DNA of 64,000 bases, from positions 1,082,382-1,146,381 of the forward strand of contig NW_008708846.1 of assembly GCF_000327385.1 (NCBI RefSeq). Direction: 5' to 3'. Under the pieces are notes generated by a model. It made no database searches and was not told the DNA's origin. It was given only the letters and a program-made list of their open reading frames with translations. Origin of the DNA: Lottia gigantea. Lineage: Eukaryota; Mollusca; Gastropoda; Lottiidae. Position numbers and translations under genes: made by a program. The stretch's first letter is position 1, and each line of letters starts with the position of its first letter. This document shows positions 56,766 to 64,000 of the stretch, piece after piece.

Positions 56766-56923
56766 TCGAGTATTAAAAGAGACTGCGTGCGAGAGTCACA
56801 GATCTAAAAAAAAAATACACTAGCATACTAAGTTTTTTAATCTGATAAAAACTTTGTGTCCACAAATGTGGGTCAAAGTTGGCAATATATGTCCACATAA
56901 AAAATATACACAAAAAAACATAC

Positions 56924-57445
56924 CTTAGGGTGATAAGATGATGGTCCTGAAGATGGTGGTCCTCCATAACCTGCAGAATTGCCAGGAACAGATGAATAAC
57001 CAGAATTGATATCAGGTTGACCATATCCAAAATAGCCTCCTGGAGAACCACCAGGGGGAGCTTTACCATATCCAATTGGGTCATTGCCAACTGATGGTTG
57101 TCCATAACTTCCAGGAACTCCAGGTGATTGTCCATATCCAGCTGCTTGTTGTCCTTGCCTCGGAGTACTTTCAGCTGGAGGTTGCCAATATCCAGGTGCA
57201 CTACCTGCAGGTGGTTTTCCATATCCTCCAGGTGGTTGTCCATATCCAGATGCAGTACCTGCAGGTGGTTGTCCATATCCAGGTGCAGGACCAGCTGGTG
57301 GTTGTCCATATCCTCCAGGGGCATTACTAACTGGAGGTCCATATCCTGTTTGAGGTGGATATCCAGCCTGTGGGTAATTTGGTGCACCAATGGGTTGAGT
57401 ATATCCACTACTAGCTGGAGGATATTCTGGATTACCGCCATAGTT
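56924..57445 (-). CDS. Annexin, N-terminal Gly/Pro/Tyr/Gln-rich tail exon (522 nt)
   Basis: Encodes 174 residues beginning NYGGNPEYPPASSGYTQPIG and ending SGPSSYHPK, with many GYGQPPAG-type repeats. Such tails mark annexins of the A7/A11 type, where they bind partners such as ALG-2-like proteins and drive self-association; here that role is inferred from composition. The acceptor AG is at 57447-57446 after a T-rich tract; the donor GTATGT starts at 56923. It is phase 0 at both ends, which fits exon 48885-48804. The initiator Met must be in an upstream exon that I did not find. A GCH-like repeat starts 29 bp upstream of this exon. Confidence 0.9.
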
Positions 57446-57473
57446 CTGGAAAAAAACAACAAGTAAATAATAT

Positions 57474-57935
57474 AAAAATAGCTTGCCAGGCAATGTAATA
57501 GACACCCACTGCCAGTTTTGATTTCAAATATAAATATTTCGCAATGCAATAATAATCACCAGTATAAAATATTCAACCTTCAGTCAGATCATACTATTTG
57601 GGGTGATAATGAAAAATATTACAATTTTTTTTTCAAAATCCAGCAAGAATTTTCCTTTGAGTTAAAAAGCTAAAAGCTAAAAATTGAATGCGTATTCCAG
57701 AACAAGAGCAAATAAAAATGCGAACAGCTCCAAACTGGCACAAGACCTATGGCTTTTGGACCTTTTGAAAGTTTAGTCTGTTAGCTTTCAACTCCTGGTA
57801 CTATAAAGACTTCCATTAGTGAACTAGAAATTGCTAAATCTGCAGCTAAGTTGCCAGCTATTGCTGCCACAACCCACTGCTGGTCTGCTTGTGAAGACAA
57901 TAAACACCCCCATTTCATGCGGGTGTATAAAAACA
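57474..57935 (+). repeat. GCH-A element, short and diverged
   Basis: Head CTTGCCAGGCAATG, ACACCCACTGCCAGTTTTG, a partial A 5' region, then unrelated sequence (57720-57880) and a hairpin closing CATGCGGGTGTATAAAAA. The middle does not match bodies A to E. Confidence 0.65.
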
Positions 57936-58366
57936 GCTTACCATTAGTGAACAAGAAATCAAAACTGGAATAATTGGGAAAAGCCTTGAAGTATTAACGT
58001 TATAAAACTTTATTTTTAATACCAATTTTCAATGTAAGTCTTTAACCTTGTATCAATTGATATTGTCAATCCGTTTGGGCTCATTCTCATTAGTACTAAT
58101 GCAAATTTTAGCTACTATTTCCCTCCGTCATTGGGTCTTATTTTCTTTCCGGCTTAATGTACTGACTGGGAAAAACGAGAAGCAGATGCTGATTAACATA
58201 TTGCATATCTACAGTGGCTTAACTACCATAAGGACTGGTTGAACTAGACAAAAAGTACCACTAAGTATCTAAAAGGTTAACACACAATTTAAGTGGTTCA
58301 CAACTTATACTGGGGTCCTACCAATGGCAATGTTATATACATTCACAAAAAAATAATAAACTAGAT
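57936..58366. other. No gene recognised
   Basis: AT-rich sequence with a short open stretch (58048-58242) lacking family signal. The first annexin exon was looked for here and not found. Confidence 0.4.
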
Positions 58367-61040
58367 CCACAGGCTTCGCGTGGTTCTGAAGCAGTGCGTA
58401 ACAGTTTTGATTTTACGCTTAAAACTGTGCCGCAAAGTATCGTAACACTAACATAATTTCCTATCATAATTAACTGGATAAAGAACGCCCAAACGCAAAG
58501 CATATTCGACAGATCTCTTCAAAATATCTCAATAAATATTACTTAAACTACTGTTCTCAACAACAGTTGAAGGGAGTAAACTCCGACAAAGAACCTTTAT
58601 CTTTTAGACCACAAAAGACTGACAAAAATAACTCACTCTTTTCAAGATAAAAATTCATCAATTTCAAATGAAACAAACACCATACAATAAACGTTAATAT
58701 ACCATTGGATAGATCTCGTCGAGAGCTATCAAAATTGTTCGGGTCACATGATCACCAAAGGTCAAAGTCACAATATACGACCCTTCAAAGTATTCATATT
58801 TTTCAACCGGAAATAAATAAAAAGCAAAATTCAAAAATCGGTTCTCAAATATTATTAAGCAATTGATAGTAGATACCATAGACATCAAATTTACACAAAT
58901 TGGATTACCCCCTTAGACCCCATTTCGATTTAAAGAAAAACATGCATAGTTACTATAGAAGAAAGTACAAAATTTTCAAATATTAAAAAGCGCAATTTTG
59001 ATTGAAATATGTAGTGTAATATATCATTAGAAAGGGCAGATGAACACTAGTAAGATTTAATAAGAATTTTTTGTGTATGTAAATTAGGTCGCGTGACAGA
59101 GCTCTTTAAAGATAAAAATCATAGTTTTCAATCGACTATAAAACCGGAAGTAGACATTGCACAGCACAAATGAGTATATCACTGGATAGATATCATCAAG
59201 GGCAACACATTTTGTTCAGGCCACAAGGTCACCAAAGGTCAAGGTCACGAAATAAGAGCCTTTGAAGTTTTGGGCAATACTGAACAATTTTAAATGGATA
59301 TAAAAGAAAAGCAAAATTGAAATTCAAAAATCGGCTTCCAAATTTCTTTTTGCAATCGATTGTGATATCCAGATATACCAAAATTATGAAAGCTCTCTAT
59401 ACCCTGAGGCCCCATTTTGAATTTTACAAAAGTTTGAAATATCAATATGGCGGCTACTGTTACTTCGGGGTAGGATTTTATGATTAGAAGTTTTTTGTAT
59501 GACCATTTGTAACATATTGCAAAAAGAATTTTCTTTTTTGAAATTCCGGAAGTTGAATTTTATATTTTACAAGAGAATAGCGTCAAAACCGGAAGTGGTA
59601 TCAAAATTCCGAAAATTAGTTTTTGTTCGCAATAAAAGTGTCTTTCCCTCTGCAAATTAGAAAAAAGTTTTAAAAACTAAATTTTATTAAGCTAGATTTT
59701 TTCAATTGCTATCCTGTAATCATTAGCGAGAAGTAATAAACAGTAAAGTTTGAGCAAATTCAGATCGGTACTTGTTCTGATAAATGGAAAAATTGAAAAA
59801 AAGCCATTGTCCACCGCTCATTTTCGGTTGGTCAAAATGATGCCATTTTACATTTAACAAATAATGGACCACAATTTTGACTAGAAAACAGCAACAGACA
59901 GTCTGTGGCATATTTCCTTCTTAGAAAACAAGCGAAGGTAAAATTCGAAAAGAAAAAAAAAAATGTCATTTGCAAAACAAAGCAATAAATTAGAGCCACA
60001 TGTGGCACAGAGTGGGACTTTGCAAATGTAGCAATTTGCAAAAAACCATGAAAAAAGCAACCTTCTATGATAATTAGGTCAAATGCAAGAACAGTCTAAA
60101 GTTGAGAAATTTTTTAGAATATACTAATACCGGAAGTGTATACCGGAAGTAGACATCACACCTCACAAATGAAAGTATCAGCTGATAGCCAAGGTCAATG
60201 ACCTTTGATCTTGTAAAGGAGAAGGTCTAAAAAGTTCAAGATCACGAGATATCAGTCATCAATTTTCAAATTGCATACGACTATAAAACCGGAAGTTGAC
60301 ATAGGATAGCAAATATAAAAGTATAAATAGATAGCCAATGCCATTTGATCCTACAAAAGTCAAGGTCAACAAACGTCAAGGTCAAAATTTGAAAACTTGA
60401 ATTTCCAAAACCTGTTCCCTTTTTTGAACTATGAAGGGGAAAACAACTGATTTTCTAAGATAAAGTGGCTCAAAACATGAGGTATGCAAAGTTCCATTTT
60501 GAACAAATGAATACTTTGTGAATTATGCCTCTGGCCAAAAATGTCAATAATGAGTAATTTTACCCGGATGTGCCACACCCACCTCAATTTTTTTTGCATA
60601 GGTTAATTGATATTCCAAATGTTATGTTGTGTTCCAAATTTCAAACTTCTATATGATACAGGTCAAAAGATATAGGTCAACAAAATTCAACAAAGGTCAA
60701 AATCGAAAAATGAAAATATCCAAATGTTAAAACCCGTTCCTTTTTTGGAACTATAAAGCTGAAACAACAGAGCTGTTAACACAAACTGGCCAAAAGGATG
60801 CTCCTGCCTCTAAATGTAAAGAATTAGTAATTCAACCCGGATGTGCCACGCTCACATCAATTTTTTTGTCATATGTGAATTCATATTCAAAGTGTCTAGT
60901 TGTATTCCAAATATCAAGGTTCTACATCAAATAGATCATAAGATATGCATACACCAAGCTCAAAGAGACACAAATATTGTAAAAAAAAAAACTCAAATTT
61001 GAAAAAATCACAAATTTCAATTTTGCTTAAAAAAAACGAT
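58367..61040 (+). repeat. ACCGGAAGT/AAGGTCA repeat family, large block (copies 3 and 4)
   Basis: The block starts with an AGATCCACAGGC repeat (58367-58560). It then has CCGGAAGT near 59143, 59594, 60130 and 60287, CCAAAGGTCAAGGTCACG near 59232, and AAAGGTCAAAGTCAC near 58758. A unit start GAGCCACATGTGGCACAGAG lies at 59993, as at 43910. Phrases such as ACCCGGATGTGCCA recur at 60563 and 60837. No coding found. Confidence 0.65.
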
Positions 61041-61683
61041 TGTTATATATCTATGTAAAGTGCATGAGAAGCACATTAGGAAACCAAAAAATATTAAGGG
61101 CCGTATTTTCAAAAAATGGTTAAATTAATCACTTACTATGCCTAGTTACTGACTAGTTAACCAGTGAGTTCAGATTCTTAAAAGGATTATTAGTGATTTA
61201 GCAAATGGTTAAATCCATGACTTCGTAACCATTGACTAGTCATATATTTTTGTTAATTACATAAACGACAACAAGTCTTGGTTGTCATGCCTGTTTTTTT
61301 AATGGAAGAAGCAATGGAAAACTTCAGTCTAGGATGAAAGAGACTACTGTCTAAACATAACAGGGGAAAACTGATAACTCAGTTAGTAGAAACACATGAA
61401 TTATTGACTTTAATATGTCATTATATAATTTTGCAGTCGATAAGACTTAATTAGAGCTTACACATAAACTTGTTCCAATATTCCATTAACCGCCCCAGTC
61501 CCCAGACAAGTCCAAAAATAATTTTGTTTTAGGCTAACTCTCTAGCTATATATTTCACAGCAGCAAGAGATCAGTTGGATGTTTTGGGAGCTAATTATTT
61601 TTGTAGGGTAATAAATTTGTGAAAGTTCCTGAAAATGAGCTAAAATTACTGGTAAAATGCATGCAATATTTCCTTTGAAATAG
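61041..61683. other. No gene; possible MITE start near 61098
   Basis: GGGCCGTATTTTCAAAA at about 61099 resembles ends of PIF/Harbinger-type MITEs, followed by repeated TAGTTACTGACTAGTTAACC-type sequence, but no matching inverted end was found. The remainder is AT-rich. Confidence 0.3.
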
Positions 61684-61745
61684 AAATGAAATGAATGGAG
61701 TTTTACGTCCTACTTTTCTGCACCATGTGGGCTAATGAAGACGGG
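61684..61745 (-). repeat. SINE 3' end fragment
   Basis: TGAAATGAATGGAGTTTTAC and CTGCACCATGTGGGCTAATG are the inverted 3' end of the SINE at 27965-28300 (matching about 28236-28296). Confidence 0.8.
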
Positions 61746-61989
61746 TCCTTTGAAATAGAACATAAGGAAATAAGAGTAGATGCGTATCTATAGAGATGGT
61801 TTAATTCATTTTTACCTAATTTCAGAATTACTTATGAATTTCTTTTAAATTTCTACGACCACTCAAAAACAATATTGTAGGTTTTAAAAGGGAAATCATG
61901 AAACGTCCCCGCTTAGGATTTGTTTTTGGAGCTAGAAAATTCTATGACTCACTCTTATTGTGACACAGCTTTTGAATTGGAGGTTATAA

Positions 61990-62715
61990 GATAGCTTGCG
62001 TGGCAAGGTAACATACGCCCACTGGCAGCTGTCCGAAATGATAAAACAGTCTTTAGTGACTAAAGTACAAATTTTCTCATATTGAAGAAATATTATTAGT
62101 TTGAATTCAATTACATATATATATATATGCCAGTTATTAATGGTGATTAATTCCACAAAATTTTTAAAAATCAATATCAATAACCCAAATACTACAAACA
62201 ATTAAATCACACAGCTCTAATCAAGGGCAAAAAACAACAAAGTCAAGTGCAATAACTCAAAACCGTTCATCGAAAATTCGTCAAGTAAGAACTTGTCTGA
62301 GATCGTATCAATTCCAATGATCACACCAAGTTTCATCAGAATCGGTTGAAAACTGTAGCTTCAATCCTGCTCACAAACTATTTTTAACAAATTTCGACGC
62401 ATTTTAACAAAGTCAAGGGCAATAACTCAAAAACCATTTATCGAAATGCATCAAGTTAGAACTTGTCTGAGATCTTATCGATTCCAGTGATCACACCAAG
62501 TTTCATTAGAATCGATTGAAAACTGTAGCTTCAATCCTGCTCACGAACTATTTTTAACAAATTTCGACGCGTTTTAACAAAGTCAAGGGCAATATCTCAA
62601 AAATCGTTCATCGAAAATATGTCATATTCAAACTTGACCAAGATCTTATCAATCTAAAGCATCACACCAAGTTTTATCAAAATCAGATGAAAACTGTGCT
62701 ATAGTGCTCACAGGA
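61990..62715 (+). repeat. GCH-B element, truncated at 3' end
   Basis: Head GCTTGCGTGGCAAGG, ACATACGCCCACTGGCAGCT, B 5' region with a TA microsatellite near 62116, three body units. It ends at CTATAGTGCTCACAGG without tract or hairpin. Confidence 0.8.
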
Positions 62716-62869
62716 ACCGTAATTTTTGTTTTGTTCATTACTTTAAACTAATGACTAAAAGATAGCACTTTATAAAATTTCAGATTTTGACTTTTGTCGC
62801 TGACTTTTTTTGTTTTAATTTTAGCGTTTTTTCAACTTCTACAATTTTTTTTCAATCGGTCTAAAAATT

Positions 62870-63030
62870 TAATAGTAGATAAGCATTTTGATTCCTGACA
62901 AAAATCTATTTTCAAAATTTCGATATCACTTCCGGTTTTGACGCCATTCGCCTCTAAACTTAAAATTTCAACTTCCGGAATTTTGTAGGTATTTGAAAAA
63001 TTCTTTTTGCAATTAATTAAAATTGTCCCT
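62870..63030 (-). repeat. Inverted fragment of the ACCGGAAGT family
   Basis: CACTTCCGGTTTTGACGCCA and CAACTTCCGGAATTTTG with TTCTTTTTGCAATT are the reverse complement of 59515-59640. Confidence 0.7.
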
Positions 63031-63051
63031 ATAACAATTTTAGAATGAAAA

Positions 63052-64000
63052 GATAGCTTGCGTTGCAAGGTCACATACGCCCACTGGCAGCTGTCAGAAA
63101 TAATAAAACAGTCTTTAGTGACTAAAGTACAAATTTTCTCATATTGAAGAAATTATTTATGCTGAATAATTCCACAAATTTTTTAAAATCAATATCAATA
63201 ACCCAAATACAACAAACAATTAAATCAAACAGCTCTAATCAAGGGCAAAAAACAACTTTTGACGCATGTTTACAAAGTCAAGGGCAATAACTCAAAAAAA
63301 GTTCATCAAAAATATCTCTTGTAAGAACTTGTCTGAGATCTTATCAATTCCAATGATCACACCAAGTTTCATCAGAATCGGTTGAAAACTGTGATCAATG
63401 ATCACACCAAGTTTCATCAGAATCGGTTGAAAACTGTAGCTCCTATTGTGCTCACGAATAAATTTTGGACGCGTTTTTACAATGTCAAGGGCAATAACTC
63501 GAAAACCGTACATCAAAAATGCATCAAGTTAGAACTTGTACGAGATCTTATTAATTCCAATGATCACAACAAGTTTCATCAGAATCGGTTGAAAACTGTA
63601 GCTTCAATCCTGCTCACAAACTATTTCCACGCATTTTGACAAAGTCAAGGGCAATAACTCAAATAGAGAAAAACACGATATTTCAGTAAAAAATTATCCG
63701 ATTATCACGAAAATCAATAGGGATCATCTTCATAATGACATTGACACAAAATAAAAATCAAAAGAATCTGTAAAGAATTGTAGCCTGTAGAGTGAGCACG
63801 AGTTGCACAATATAGCTAATAGATAAAAACGTCAAGTCAGACACGATATTTCGGTGAAAAATTATCTGATCATCACGAAAATCAATAGGGATCATCTTCA
63901 TAATGACATTGACACACAAAATAAAAATCAAAAGAATCTGTAAAAAATTGTAGCCTGTAGAGTGAGCACGAGTTGCACAATATAGCTAATAGAGAAAAAC
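63052..64000 (+). repeat. GCH hybrid: B head and B units switching to C units
   Basis: Head GCTTGCGTTGCAAGG, B 5' region and three to four B units to about 63660. The sequence then changes inside a unit (ATAACTCAAATAGAGAAAAAC) to 170-bp C units that run out of the window. It contains a short duplication (CAATGATCACACCAAGTTTC at 63351 and 63397). Confidence 0.87.

Noticed and set aside
57076-57466. Plus-strand open frames opposite the annexin tail exon
   Set aside because: They are antisense shadows of the repetitive Gly/Pro/Tyr-rich exon.
61098-61300. PIF/Harbinger MITE
   Set aside because: Only one end-like sequence was found; no matching inverted end or 3-bp duplication.
2830-63800. GCH elements as Helitrons
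   Set aside because: There is a hairpin near the 3' end, but no 5' TC, no 3' CTRR and no rolling-circle replicase in the window; ends are GGGCGTATAAAAA. Left unassigned.
2830-63800. GCH elements as LTR elements or solo LTRs
   Set aside because: No TG...CA ends, no primer site, and internal tandem units are not an LTR feature.

Overview
The window reads as a repeat-crowded, AT-rich intergenic and intronic stretch of a lophotrochozoan genome, most likely a bivalve or other marine mollusc. This rests on an intron-bearing animal annexin, short dispersed elements carrying internal tandem repeats and hairpin ends of the kind known from bivalves, a tRNA-derived SINE, Penelope-like elements with a GIY-YIG domain, and Polinton and Ty3/gypsy fossils. 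The species cannot be told from the sequence alone. There is one 649-base assembly gap (20241-20889).

Host gene: one annexin lies on the minus strand. Five exons are visible, each with usable splice signals: a long Gly/Pro/Tyr/Gln-rich tail exon (57445-56924) and four core exons (48885-48804, 47624-47530, 43791-43678, 30941-30851). Three core exons are 95, 114 and 91 nt, the sizes I recall for annexin core exons, and the phases join to give repeat 1 plus the start of repeat 2. The gene runs off the left of the window at its 3' end, and its first exon is not seen. It spans at least 26.6 kb because its introns are full of repeats.

Layout. 1-6855: old CR1/L2-like LINE (coiled coil plus SGNH ORF1, APE endonuclease, RT), interrupted by two repeat units and a hAT-type MITE with an 8-bp target duplication. 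6880-7759: 170-bp tandem array. 7760-18000: Polinton fossil (packaging ATPase at left; integrase and a phospholipase A2-like gene at right) with a 212-bp higher-order satellite and two gypsy-like fossils inside. 18060-19700: perfect palindrome, repeats, a fold-back. 19706-24302: a young head-to-head pair of Penelope-like elements bounded by a 12-bp duplication. 24417-30485: repeats, an I-like LINE end, a SINE, another LINE. 30851-57445: annexin exons and introns with a Tc1 element, a piggyBac remnant, LINE ends, a second PLE and many repeat copies. 57446-64000: repeats only.

The main unexplained theme is a modular repeat family, called GCH here (my label). Copies share a head (CTTGCCAGGCAAG palindrome, then TATACGCCCACTGGCAGCT) and a tail (GGACGGACCGACGG-like tract followed by a TATACGCCCAC/GTGGGCGTATA hairpin and A-run). 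The middle is one of several unrelated tandem-repeat bodies (labels A to E), each about 150-170 bp per unit. Two places show one body switching to another inside one element. Several copies lie within 25-90 bp of annexin exons.
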